From CAIOSQ01 sp044359885 (GTDB taxonomy: Bacteria > Pseudomonadota > Alphaproteobacteria > CACIAM-22H2), in NCBI GenBank assembly GCA_044359885.1, contig JBIKLI010000025.1, forward strand, positions 1 through 22,979: DNA of 22,979 bases. The letters are read 5' to 3'. The notes under the pieces were generated by a model. That model ran no database searches. It saw only the letters and a program-made list of their open reading frames with translations, and was not told where the DNA came from. Below are positions 8,659-15,746 of this stretch, piece by piece; within the stretch, counting starts at the first letter, position 1, and each line of letters opens with the position of its first letter. The translations under genes were made by a program, and so were the position numbers.

Positions 8659-8807
8659 CGCTCCCGCCCCGCACCGATCGCCGCAGAAGACGGCGGCAGG
8701 CGGAACGCCGCATCGACCTGGATCAATCGGCGCCCCGCCACGCGCATGCTATCCGCGCCGCAAGCCGGCGGACGCCGGACAAAGGACTTAACCAGGAGGC
8801 CGCCGCC
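8659..8807. other. Divergent intergenic region between acyltransferase gene and wecB
   Basis: The two flanking genes are transcribed away from each other, so this 149 bp stretch should hold at least two promoters. The part next to wecB is less GC-rich (ACAAAGGACTTAACC, about 8780-8793) and ends in a strong ribosome site. I cannot point to a convincing -35/-10 pair. Confidence 0.35.
8794..8799 (+). promoter_or_regulatory. Ribosome binding site that fixes the GTG start of wecB
   Basis: A perfect AGGAGG lies 8 nt before the GTG at 8808. There is no ATG at a comparable spacing, so this site supports GTG as the initiation codon. Confidence 0.8.
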
Positions 8808-9947
8808 GTGACCGATTCCGACCCCAACGCCACGCGCCGCATCCACCTCGTCGCCGCCGCGCGGCCCAACTTCATGAAGGTGGCGCCGGTCTACCACGCG
8901 CTGCGCCGGCGCGCGGACCGCTACCGGCCGGTGATCGTCCATACCGGTCAGCACTACGACGCCAACATGTCCGACGCCTTCTTCCGCGATCTGGGCCTGC
9001 CGGCGCCGGACCATATGCTGGGCATCGGCAGCGGCAGCCACGCCGAACAGACGGGCGCCACCATGATCGCCTACGAAAGGCTCTGCATGGACGACCGGCC
9101 CGACATGGCGATCGTCGTCGGCGACGTGAACGCGACGCTGGCCGCGGCCCTGGTGGCGGCGAAACTCGCCATTCCCTGCGCACATCTCGAAGCCGGGCTG
9201 CGCAGCCGCGACCGCGGCATGCCGGAGGAGATCAACCGGCTCGCGACCGACGCGATCGTCGACCTTCTCTGGACGCCGTCGGTCGACGCCGACGCGAATC
9301 TTGTCGCCGAAGGCGTCGCCGCGGCGCGCATCGCCTGCGTCGGCAACGCGATGATCGATTCCTACGAGATGATGCGGCCGCGGATCGCCGCCGATCCGGG
9401 ACCGGCGGCGCTCGGTCTCGCGCGCGGCAGCTACGCGGTGGCGACGCTGCACCGGCCGGTCAACGTGGATCGCCCCGACGCCCTCGGGTCGCTGGTCGCG
9501 GCGCTGCGCCGCGTCGCCCGGCGGATGGACGTCGTCTTCCCCGTCCATCCCCGCACCCGCGCCCGGCTCGAGGCCTTCGGCCTGTCCGGCGCGCTGGCCG
9601 CCGAACCGCGGCTGCATGCGATCGCGCCGCTCGGCTACGTCGCCTTCATGGCGCTGGTCGAGTCCGCGGCCTGCGTGATCACGGATTCCGGCGGCGTCCA
9701 GGAAGAGACCACCTATCTGGGAATTCCCTGCCTGACGTTGCGCGAGAGCACCGAACGCCCGATCACCATCGCGCAGGGCTCGAACCGCCTGGTGTCGCTC
9801 GCGACCCTCGATGCGGCCGTCGACGCCGTCCTGAGCGGCCGCTGGCCGGCCGGCGGGCGGCCGCGTTTCTGGGACGGCCACGCCGCCGAGCGCGTTGTCG
9901 AGAGCCTGGATGCGTGGTTCGCGCGCCGCGGCGCCGGAACGGACTAA
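8808..9947 (+). CDS. wecB: UDP-N-acetylglucosamine 2-epimerase (non-hydrolysing)
   Basis: This 379-residue cytoplasmic enzyme interconverts UDP-GlcNAc and UDP-ManNAc, providing ManNAc-type sugars for surface polysaccharide. Conserved blocks in order are AARPNFMKVAP (17-27), HTGQHYD (45-51), VVGDVNAT (103-110), AHLEAGLRS (125-133), MPEEINR (138-144), TLHRPVN (213-219), FPVHPRTR (244-251), ITDSGGVQEE (291-300) and LRESTERP (311-318). These include the His, Glu and Arg residues lining the UDP-sugar site in known 2-epimerases. The length is normal for the family and nothing is missing. Translation starts at a GTG with AGGAGG 8 nt upstream. It begins the second rightward block of the locus and is divergent from the second acyltransferase gene. 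No wecC-type ManNAc dehydrogenase gene is in the window. Confidence 0.95.
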   Translation: MTDSDPNATRRIHLVAAARPNFMKVAPVYHALRRRADRYRPVIVHTGQHYDANMSDAFFRDLGLPAPDHMLGIGSGSHAEQTGATMIAYERLCMDDRPDMAIVVGDVNATLAAALVAAKLAIPCAHLEAGLRSRDRGMPEEINRLATDAIVDLLWTPSVDADANLVAEGVAAARIACVGNAMIDSYEMMRPRIAADPGPAALGLARGSYAVATLHRPVNVDRPDALGSLVAALRRVARRMDVVFPVHPRTRARLEAFGLSGALAAEPRLHAIAPLGYVAFMALVESAACVITDSGGVQEETTYLGIPCLTLRESTERPITIAQGSNRLVSLATLDAAVDAVLSGRWPAGGRPRFWDGHAAERVVESLDAWFARRGAGTD

Positions 9948-9995
9948 GCCCTTCGCGACCTTGATCGCCGGCCGCCGAAGGTATTCGCTTGACCC

Positions 9996-10325
9996 ATGAG
10001 CAAGCCTCCTTCCGATCGCGACGCCGGGCCCGAGGATGCGGCGCGGCGCGCCCTGCTGCGCGGCGCCGCCAAGGCGCTCGCCGCCGGCATTCCTGCGGCC
10101 GTGACACTCGGCACCGGCAACGCCTGGGCCGTGTCCCTGACCTGCTTCGACAAGTCCTACAGCGTGTCCGGTCAGGGACCGTTGACCGTCACGAGACGCC
10201 TCTACGATCCGGTTTCCGGCACCATCGTGGATACCGGCGTGGTCGTGCCGCGCTCGCAGATCAGCATGGAGTGCTGGAGCTCGGGCAATCCCGGCTTCGA
10301 CATCGACGCGGTCCAGCCGCCCTGA
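9996..10325 (+). CDS. Small exported protein with twin-arginine-like signal, unknown function
   Basis: This 109-residue protein resembles no family I can name. The N-terminus has paired arginines in ARRALLRGAAKALAAG (16-31), then a weakly hydrophobic stretch and a likely cleavage site after AWA (about residue 45). This resembles a twin-arginine (Tat) signal, with RR-x-L-L-R in place of RR-x-F-L-K. The mature part is about 64 residues, with two cysteines (50 and 93), which could form a disulfide. It is rich in Ser, Thr, Gly and Val and looks like short beta strands (GPLTVTRRLYDPVSGTIVDT). It lies 48 bp after wecB and 34 bp before the PqqD-like gene, so it is probably co-transcribed with the HPr-rel-A trio. 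A role as substrate or partner of that trio is a guess. The ribosome site before ATG 9996 is poor. Confidence 0.6.
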   Translation: MSKPPSDRDAGPEDAARRALLRGAAKALAAGIPAAVTLGTGNAWAVSLTCFDKSYSVSGQGPLTVTRRLYDPVSGTIVDTGVVVPRSQISMECWSSGNPGFDIDAVQPP

Positions 10326-10359
10326 GCCGCGCGGCCAGGTGGCGGGACGCCCTCGTCGC

Positions 10360-10647
10360 ATGACGACATGGACAAGCCTGGGCGCGCGGCGCGATCTCGT
10401 CGCGGTCTGGGGCGACAGCGCGGTCGTCTACAACACGCTCTCCGGCGAGACCCATGTCCTCAACGCGCTGGCCGCCGCGGCGCTGCTGGCGCTGCTCGAA
10501 CGGCCGATGACGGCGCCGGTGCTCGCGCAGGACCTCGTGCGCGACCTGCCTCCCGGATCGGACGCGGCCTGGGACCGGGAGGTGGAGGCGGCGCTCTCGG
10601 GCATGGAAGCGCTCGGCCTCGTCGAGGCGACCGACCGATGCGGGTGA
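10360..10647 (+). CDS. PqqD-like protein of the HPr-rel-A system
   Basis: This protein of about 95 residues has the PqqD fold, a small winged-helix domain. In other systems PqqD-like domains bind leader peptides of ribosomally made peptides. The diagnostic stretch is AVVYNTLSGETHVLNALAAA (residues 22-41 from ATG 10360), followed by helices ending in MEALGLVEA. The version with 'VVYN-x-x-(S/T)-G-x-T-H-x-L' is the one linked to the HPr-kinase-related protein, whose gene follows with a 10 bp overlap. An alternative GTG start at 10339 would add seven residues; ATG 10360 is preferred because WTSLGARRDLVAVW then begins at the usual place. No peptide-cyclase, radical-SAM or transporter gene lies beside it. 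Confidence 0.8.
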   Translation: MTTWTSLGARRDLVAVWGDSAVVYNTLSGETHVLNALAAAALLALLERPMTAPVLAQDLVRDLPPGSDAAWDREVEAALSGMEALGLVEATDRCG

Positions 10648-11549
10648 GCGCGCTCGGCGCGGACGAACTCGCCGCGCTGCTGGCCGGCCCAGGGCTTCAT
10701 CTGCGCACCGGCCCCGCGCTGACGCGCATCCGCAGCCGCGCCCCGGCGATCGCGGAACATGTCGCGCGCCTCTATGGCGAGCATCGCTGGGTCCCGGACG
10801 AATGCGCCGAGTCGACGGTCCAGGTCAGGATCGGACGCGAGCGTCTGCGGCCGTGGCGACAGCGTGCGCGACTGCTGATCGACGGCGCGCCGGTGATGCA
10901 CCCGCTCGCGGCCGGACTGGCCGTGCCGATGCTGGAATGGGCGATGAACTGGGTGGTGGCCAGCCGCGCCCATCGCCATCTGCTCCTGCATGCCGCGGTC
11001 GCAGAGCGCGACGGGCGGGCGCTGCTGCTGCCTGGGGCGTCGGGGGCCGGCAAGACGACGCTGTGCGCGCTGCTCGTCGCCCGCGGCTGGCGTCTGCTCT
11101 CCGACGAGTTCGCCATCATCGATCCCGCCCGCGGCAGCTGCGTTCCCATGCCGCGCCCGCCGTCCTTCAAGAACGACGCGATCGCGATCGCGCGGGCGGC
11201 CTTCCCGGACGGCGTCTTCGCACCCGAATATCGCCGCGCCGCCAAGGGCACGCTTTGCTACATGCGCCCGCCGCTCGACGCCGTGGCGCGGGAGATGGAA
11301 AACGCGGCGCCGGCCCTGGTCGTGCTGCCGCGCTTCGCGCCCGGCACCGGATGCGATCCGCGTCCGCTGGGTCCGGCGCAGCTGCATGCCGCCCTCGCCG
11401 GCAACGCGATGAACTACGGCGCGCTCGGCGAGGCCGGCTTCCGCTGCGTCGCCGGGCTGGCCGGGGCCCTGCCCGCCTGGCGCCTCGCCTACGACGACAC
11501 GGAGCGCGCGCTCGGCTGGCTCGAGGCGACGACGGCTGCGGCGCGATGA
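10638..11549 (+). CDS. HPr-kinase-related protein (HprK-related kinase A)
   Basis: This 303-residue protein has a P-loop domain like HPr kinase/phosphorylase but lacks the full bifunctional enzyme's domain layout. Visible motifs are HLLLHAAVAE (114-123), Walker A GASGAGKTT (133-141), LLSDEFAIID (153-162, with the Asp-Glu pair expected near the metal) and RPPSFKNDAIAI (173-184). Homologues in some lasso-peptide clusters phosphorylate the peptide's C-terminal serine; the substrate in polysaccharide loci is not known. The frame is open upstream, but ATG 10638 is the right start because MRVSALGADELAALLAG begins the conserved region, and it overlaps the PqqD gene by 10 bp. It overlaps the next gene by 4 bp (ATGA). 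No HPr or phosphotransferase-system gene is in the window. Confidence 0.85.
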   Translation: MRVSALGADELAALLAGPGLHLRTGPALTRIRSRAPAIAEHVARLYGEHRWVPDECAESTVQVRIGRERLRPWRQRARLLIDGAPVMHPLAAGLAVPMLEWAMNWVVASRAHRHLLLHAAVAERDGRALLLPGASGAGKTTLCALLVARGWRLLSDEFAIIDPARGSCVPMPRPPSFKNDAIAIARAAFPDGVFAPEYRRAAKGTLCYMRPPLDAVAREMENAAPALVVLPRFAPGTGCDPRPLGPAQLHAALAGNAMNYGALGEAGFRCVAGLAGALPAWRLAYDDTERALGWLEATTAAAR

Positions 11550-12646
11550 ACGCCGGTCCGGACGACGACGTGCTGGCGGCGCTGCGCGATCCCGCCACCC
11601 TGGCGACGTTCGGCGCGCGGCGGCTGACCGACCTGATCGCACGCGCACGCGGCGCCGACGTCCTGGGACGCATCGCCGCGCGGGCACGACGGCGCGGCGC
11701 GCTGGCGGACCTGCCGGCGCGCCTGCACGACCTGCTTGTGGCCACCGAGCTGGCGCGCGACGCGCATCGTCGCCGCCTCGCCTTCGAGACCGACCGGCTC
11801 GCGCGCCTGCTGCGCGGCACGACCGGCATCGCCGTGCTGCTGAAGGGCGCCGCCTACGCCGCCTGCGGCATGCCGGCCGCGGAGGGGCGCGCGCCCGGCG
11901 ACATCGACGTCATGGTGCCCCGCGCGGACGTCGCCGCGGTCGAGGCGCGCCTGTGCGACGCGGGCTGGGAGCCTGCGATCCTGGCGCCGCATGCCCAGCG
12001 CTATTTCCGGGCGTGGATGCACGAAGTTCCCCCGCTGCGGCACCGCGAGCGCGGGACCCTGCTCGACCTCCACCATGCGATCCTGCCGCCCCGCGGCCGC
12101 GTCGCCATCGACCCGCGCCAATTGCTGGATGCGTCGGTCGCCGTCCCGCGGCTGGCCCCCTTGGCGGTTCTGGCACCCGAGGACATGACGCTGCACTGCA
12201 TCGCGCATCAGTTCCAGGACGGGGAGTTCCGCCACACGCTGCGCGAACTGGTCGACCTCGACGACCTCGTGGGACAGTTCGGCGCGGTTCCCGGCTTCTG
12301 GCCCCGTCTCGTCGCCCGGACGGGCCAGCTCGGACTCGGCCGGCCGGCGCGCTATGCCCTGATCCAGGCGCGCGACCTGCTGGCGACGCCGGTGCCGGCG
12401 GCGGCGCTGACATCCCTCGCCGGCGCCTCCCCGCCATCGCCCCTGGACGAGATCGTCCGTCGCGCGATGCGCACGGCCCTGCGCGCCAGCGGCCGGTCGC
12501 CGCACGGCGCCGCCGAGCGCGCGGGCGCCCGGCTGCTCGTGCTGCGCGCGCATTGGCTGAAGCTTCCGCCGACACTGCTGCTGCGCCATGCGCTCGCCAA
12601 GCTGACGGCGCGGATCACCAGCGCCGCAGGTCGTCGAGCGTCGTGA
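11546..12646 (+). CDS. Nucleotidyltransferase-fold protein of the HPr-rel-A system (PF14907-like)
   Basis: This 366-residue protein carries nucleotidyltransferase-superfamily motifs: AVLLKGAAYAACGMP (96-110), then APGDIDVMVP (116-125) with Asp119 and Asp121 as probable metal ligands. LLDLHHAILPP (172-182) and PEDMTLHCIAHQFQD (211-225) follow. These match the 'nucleotidyltransferase family protein' that accompanies HprK-related kinase A and PqqD-like proteins. The nucleotide and acceptor are unknown. Translation is coupled to the kinase by an ATGA overlap, so the three proteins are probably made together. It is the last gene of the rightward locus, and its final 32 bp overlap the convergent enolase-superfamily gene. 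An Arg/Ala-rich helical N-terminus (about 20-90) precedes the catalytic motifs. Confidence 0.8.
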   Translation: MNAGPDDDVLAALRDPATLATFGARRLTDLIARARGADVLGRIAARARRRGALADLPARLHDLLVATELARDAHRRRLAFETDRLARLLRGTTGIAVLLKGAAYAACGMPAAEGRAPGDIDVMVPRADVAAVEARLCDAGWEPAILAPHAQRYFRAWMHEVPPLRHRERGTLLDLHHAILPPRGRVAIDPRQLLDASVAVPRLAPLAVLAPEDMTLHCIAHQFQDGEFRHTLRELVDLDDLVGQFGAVPGFWPRLVARTGQLGLGRPARYALIQARDLLATPVPAAALTSLAGASPPSPLDEIVRRAMRTALRASGRSPHGAAERAGARLLVLRAHWLKLPPTLLLRHALAKLTARITSAAGRRAS

Positions 12647-13886
12647 CCTCGAGCCGGGCATTTGGCCGGGCCGCCAGGTCGTCGCGCATCCGCGTTCCGA
12701 GGCCGGGCCGATCGGGCAGCGAGAGATGGCCGTCCGCGATCGGGATCCGGTCGGTCAGAACCTCGTCGTACCAGCCGTCGACATAGCCACGCACCATCTC
12801 CATGACATAGGCGTTGGGGATGTGGAGCATCAGATGCGCCGCCGACCACAGCGCGACCGGGCCGATCGTGTCGTGCGAGGTCACCGGCAGATAATAGGCG
12901 TCGGCGAGGCTGCAGACCTTGCGCCCCTCGGTGAGGCCGCCGCCCCAGGCGAAGTCCGGCATGATGATGTCCGCCGCCGGCTTCTCGACATAGTGGCGGA
13001 AGTTCCAGCGGGTGAAGACGCGTTCGCTCTGGCAGACCGGGATCGTCGTCGCCGCCTTCAGCCGCACATAGGCGTCGGCGTTGTCCGGCGGCATCATCTC
13101 CTCGATCCACATGATGTCGAGATGCTGGATCGCCCGCGCGATTCGCGTCGCGGTGGGCAGGTTCCAGCGCGCATGGCCCTCGATCGCGATCGCGATCCGG
13201 TCCCCGACCGCGCGCCTGATGTCCTCGATGATCGCCACACCGCGGCGCAGGTCGTCGTTCGAGATGTCGTGGCAGAGGATGCCCCCGGCATGGGCGGCAC
13301 CCCAGATCGTGAAGGGCTCGCGCAGCCGCGCCGGTCCGGACAGCGTCGAGGCGAAGGCGTCGAAGGGCCAGATCTTCATCGCCGTGATGCCCTGGGCGAC
13401 CAGTTCCTGCGCGAGTTCGCCCGCGCGTCCCGACGTCCAGGCCTTGTAGTCCTGGTGGCGCCCGTAGCCGACGCAGGTGTTGTAGACGCGGATCCGGTCG
13501 CGGTTGCGCCCGCCCAGCAGCGCATAGATCGGCTTGCCGAGATGCTGGCCCGCCAGGTCCCAGAGCGCGACGTCGATCGCCGAGATGGCGCGCATCTCGG
13601 CGCCGGCGAAGCCGCAGAAATTCACCAGCGAGAACATGTTGTTCCAGTGGTTCTCGATCTCCATCGCGTCGCGGCCCAGCAGCAGCGGCGCGAAGACGTC
13701 GTGGATCACCGAGGCGACGGCGCGCGGCAGGTAGTAGGTCTCGCCGAGCCCGACCAGCCCGTCGTCGGTATGGATCCGGACCCAGAGATTGTTGGGCAGG
13801 GCCTGGCGCGACGGTCCGTTCTGCGCGACCCATTCGCGCTCCGGCACCGCCTGGAACCAAAGCGTCTCGATCCGCACGATCTTCAT
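12615..13886 (-). CDS. Mandelate racemase/muconate lactonizing enzyme family protein (probable acid-sugar dehydratase)
   Basis: This 423-residue enolase-superfamily enzyme begins MKIVRIETLWFQAVPE and has the block SAIDVALWDLAGQHLGKPIY (102-121). By my count the probable metal ligands are Glu236 (AIEGHARW), Glu262 (WIEEMMPP) and Glu288 (CQSERV). Asp311 (MPDFAWGG) and His338 (TSHDTIGP) form the likely general-base pair. The spacings of 26, 26, 23 and 27 residues equal those of mandelate racemase. Lys171 (MKIW) stands where the family has K-x-K, but the second Lys is replaced by Trp. His238 beside the first ligand recalls galactonate/mannonate dehydratases. Dehydration of a sugar acid to a 2-keto-3-deoxy acid is therefore likely, but substrate and exact reaction cannot be told. 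It is last in the TRAP operon, 18 bp after the large subunit gene. Confidence 0.85.
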   Translation of the reverse strand: MKIVRIETLWFQAVPEREWVAQNGPSRQALPNNLWVRIHTDDGLVGLGETYYLPRAVASVIHDVFAPLLLGRDAMEIENHWNNMFSLVNFCGFAGAEMRAISAIDVALWDLAGQHLGKPIYALLGGRNRDRIRVYNTCVGYGRHQDYKAWTSGRAGELAQELVAQGITAMKIWPFDAFASTLSGPARLREPFTIWGAAHAGGILCHDISNDDLRRGVAIIEDIRRAVGDRIAIAIEGHARWNLPTATRIARAIQHLDIMWIEEMMPPDNADAYVRLKAATTIPVCQSERVFTRWNFRHYVEKPAADIIMPDFAWGGGLTEGRKVCSLADAYYLPVTSHDTIGPVALWSAAHLMLHIPNAYVMEMVRGYVDGWYDEVLTDRIPIADGHLSLPDRPGLGTRMRDDLAARPNARLEVTTLDDLRRW

Positions 13887-13904
13887 GGCGACGGCACCTG
13901 CCTC

Positions 13905-15179
13905 TCAGGGGCGGATCAGGTTGGGCAGCCCGGTCGACAGCACCGGGAAGAAGCACAGCAGCAGGATCACGCCGATCTCGGCGTAGAAGAAGTACTTGAG
14001 CTCGCTCCACAGCGTCCCGAGCTTCATGTTGCCGATCCGGCAGGCGACGAACAGGCATACCCCGACCGGCGGCGAGATCAGCCCCAGCGTCGTCGAGACG
14101 ATCATCACCATCGAGAAATGGATGTCGTCGATCCCCATCTGGCGGGAGACCGGCAGCAGGATGGGCGCCAGCAGCAGCAGCGCCGGTCCGGCGTCGAGCG
14201 CCAGCCCGATGATCAGGAAGGCGACGACGCAGACGATCAGGAACAGCGTCGGATAGGCCTTGAAGATGCTGACCAGATCGCGGGTCCAGTCCTCGATGCC
14301 GCCCAGGATGAGGACGTAGTTGACCACCTCGACGGTCGCGATCAGCAGGAACAGCGCGGCGGTCAGCCGGGCGGCCGAGCGGAACGCCGCGATCAGGCCG
14401 GCGAGGTCGAGATGGCGGAAGACGACGGTGCTGAGGAACAGCGCGTAGACGACCGCGATGCCGCCGGCCTCGGTCGGAGTGAACACGCCGGACAGCGTGC
14501 CGAAGACGATGAAGCCGGGCAGCGTCAGGACCAGAAGCCCGTCGCGCCAGGCGCGTGGCCGTTCGGCCCGCGGGACGACCATGGACGAGCGCGGCAGCTC
14601 GCCGCGCAGCCCCTTGACGAAGACCACCGCGCCGCAGGCGACGCCCAGCAGCAGCCCCGGCACGACGCCGCCCAGGAACAGCCGCAGCACCGAGACGTCC
14701 GCGACCGCGGCGTAGAGCACCATGATCACCGAGGGCGGGATGATCGGCCCGATGATGCTGCCCGCGGTCACCAGCGCCGCCGCGAAGGCCTTGCTGTAGC
14801 CTTCCTTGGGCATCGAATTGATGAAGATCTGGCCCAGCGCCGCGATGTCGGCGATCGCGGTGCCGGAGATGCCCGCGAACAGCACCGAGGCGACGATCGC
14901 GGCGTAGGCGGTGCCGCCGCGAATGCGCCCCACCAGCATCGTCGAGAGCTGGATCAGCCGGTCCGAGATGCCGCCGCGGTTCATCAACTCGCCCGCGACG
15001 ATGTAGAACGGGGCCGCCAGCAGGACGAAGCTGTCGAGCCCGGCGAACATCCGCGAGGCGAGGCTGAGGAAGGGCAGCCCGTCGAACCACAGGCCGACCA
15101 GGGCCGCGAGGCCGAAGGAGAACGCGATCGGCAGGCCGCCGAGCAGCAGGATCGCGAGGGCGAGACCGAGCGCCGTCAC
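13905..15179 (-). CDS. dctM: TRAP transporter large permease subunit (DctM family)
   Basis: This 424-residue inner-membrane protein with about 12 hydrophobic segments is the ion-coupled transport subunit of a tripartite TRAP carrier. Family marks include LAAPFYIVAGELMNRGGIS (54-72), VLFAGISGTAIADIAALG (98-115) and GSIIGPIIPPSVIMVLYA (139-156). Near the C-terminus, a second such repeat reads TLGLISPPVGVCLFVACRIG. The start is a GTG at 15179 that overlaps the stop of the small-subunit gene by 4 bp (GTGA), so the two are coupled. The enolase-superfamily gene follows closely. The imported compound is probably an organic acid such as a sugar acid, as judged from the neighbouring enzymes. Confidence 0.93.
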   Translation of the reverse strand: MTALGLALAILLLGGLPIAFSFGLAALVGLWFDGLPFLSLASRMFAGLDSFVLLAAPFYIVAGELMNRGGISDRLIQLSTMLVGRIRGGTAYAAIVASVLFAGISGTAIADIAALGQIFINSMPKEGYSKAFAAALVTAGSIIGPIIPPSVIMVLYAAVADVSVLRLFLGGVVPGLLLGVACGAVVFVKGLRGELPRSSMVVPRAERPRAWRDGLLVLTLPGFIVFGTLSGVFTPTEAGGIAVVYALFLSTVVFRHLDLAGLIAAFRSAARLTAALFLLIATVEVVNYVLILGGIEDWTRDLVSIFKAYPTLFLIVCVVAFLIIGLALDAGPALLLLAPILLPVSRQMGIDDIHFSMVMIVSTTLGLISPPVGVCLFVACRIGNMKLGTLWSELKYFFYAEIGVILLLCFFPVLSTGLPNLIRP

Positions 15180-15682
15180 AGCACGGCCTTGTTGCCGGAC
15201 TCGATTTCGGCGGGCGTCACGAAGCTGTCGTAGATCTTCATCAGCGAGACGATCGTCAGCAGCGCGCCCCCGACCGCCAGCGCCGCGTAGATGTAGATCA
15301 TCGGCAGGCCGGTCGTCGGCGCCGTCTGACGGCCGTTGAGCATGCAGTAGATCGTGCCCTGCCAGAGCACGAAGGCGCCGAAGACGGCCGTCAGCGTATG
15401 CAGGATCGCGCGATGCCAGGACTGGAAGACGGCGCCGCCGAAATCGGCGAACATGTTCATGTCCATGTGCTCGTCGAGCCAGCTGGCCGCGGCGGCCCCC
15501 GTGAAGGTCATCCAGACCGCGAGATAGCGGATCGCCTCCTCGCTCCAGGAGATCGAATCGAGCATCACGTAGCGCATGAAGACGGCGAGAAGGTTGACGC
15601 CGACGATCGCCGCGAGCGCGATCCCGGCGACCAGATCCGCCAGCCGCGCCAGCGCCCTCACCCCCGAACGCAACGCCTTCAT
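15176..15682 (-). CDS. dctQ: TRAP transporter small permease subunit (DctQ family)
   Basis: This 168-residue protein has four predicted membrane helices, at about 17-37, 48-65, 90-110 and 130-150. The motif VFMRYVMLDSISWSEEAIRYLAV (starting about residue 34), an F-x-R-Y-x-x-x-x-x-x-x-W-(S/T)-E-E core, is the classic DctQ signature. The protein pairs with the large subunit in the inner membrane. It starts at ATG 15682 with GGGGAGG 9 nt upstream, so it has its own good ribosome site. The upstream gap to the binding-protein gene contains a perfect 12-bp hairpin that may lower expression of the membrane subunits relative to the binding protein. Confidence 0.92.
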   Translation of the reverse strand: MKALRSGVRALARLADLVAGIALAAIVGVNLLAVFMRYVMLDSISWSEEAIRYLAVWMTFTGAAAASWLDEHMDMNMFADFGGAVFQSWHRAILHTLTAVFGAFVLWQGTIYCMLNGRQTAPTTGLPMIYIYAALAVGGALLTIVSLMKIYDSFVTPAEIESGNKAVL

Positions 15683-15708
15683 GGCCGCACGCCTCCCCGC
15701 GAAAGGAA

Positions 15709-15737
15709 CGCGGCGGCGCCCGGCCGGCGCCGCCGCG
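15709..15737 (-). terminator. Strong hairpin between the TRAP binding-protein gene and the membrane subunit genes
   Basis: Arms CGCGGCGGCGCC (15709-15720) and GGCGCCGCCGCG (15726-15737) are perfectly complementary over 12 bp with a 5-nt loop. On the transcribed strand the stem is followed by TTCCTTTCGC, a weak T-rich stretch. It could be a partial terminator or a 3' stabiliser of the binding-protein message; the sequence cannot separate these. It lies 9 bp after the dctP stop and 26 bp before the dctQ start. Confidence 0.6.
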
Positions 15738-15746
15738 TCCGTGACG

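Noticed and set aside
9961..9987. A possible promoter (TTGATC and TATTCG) before the small exported protein
   Set aside because: The spacing is about 15 bp and the match is weak; with a 48 bp gap after wecB, co-transcription is simpler.
9996..12646. A complete lasso-peptide biosynthetic cluster
   Set aside because: There is no asparagine-synthetase-like cyclase, leader protease or exporter gene in the window, and the small protein looks like an exported domain rather than a leader-core peptide.
12726..15233. A very long open frame on the plus strand antisense to the enolase-superfamily and TRAP genes
   Set aside because: Its translation is rich in Arg, Asp, Gln and His with no domain, while the opposite strand encodes clear, conserved families. 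Such open antisense frames are expected in very GC-rich coding DNA.
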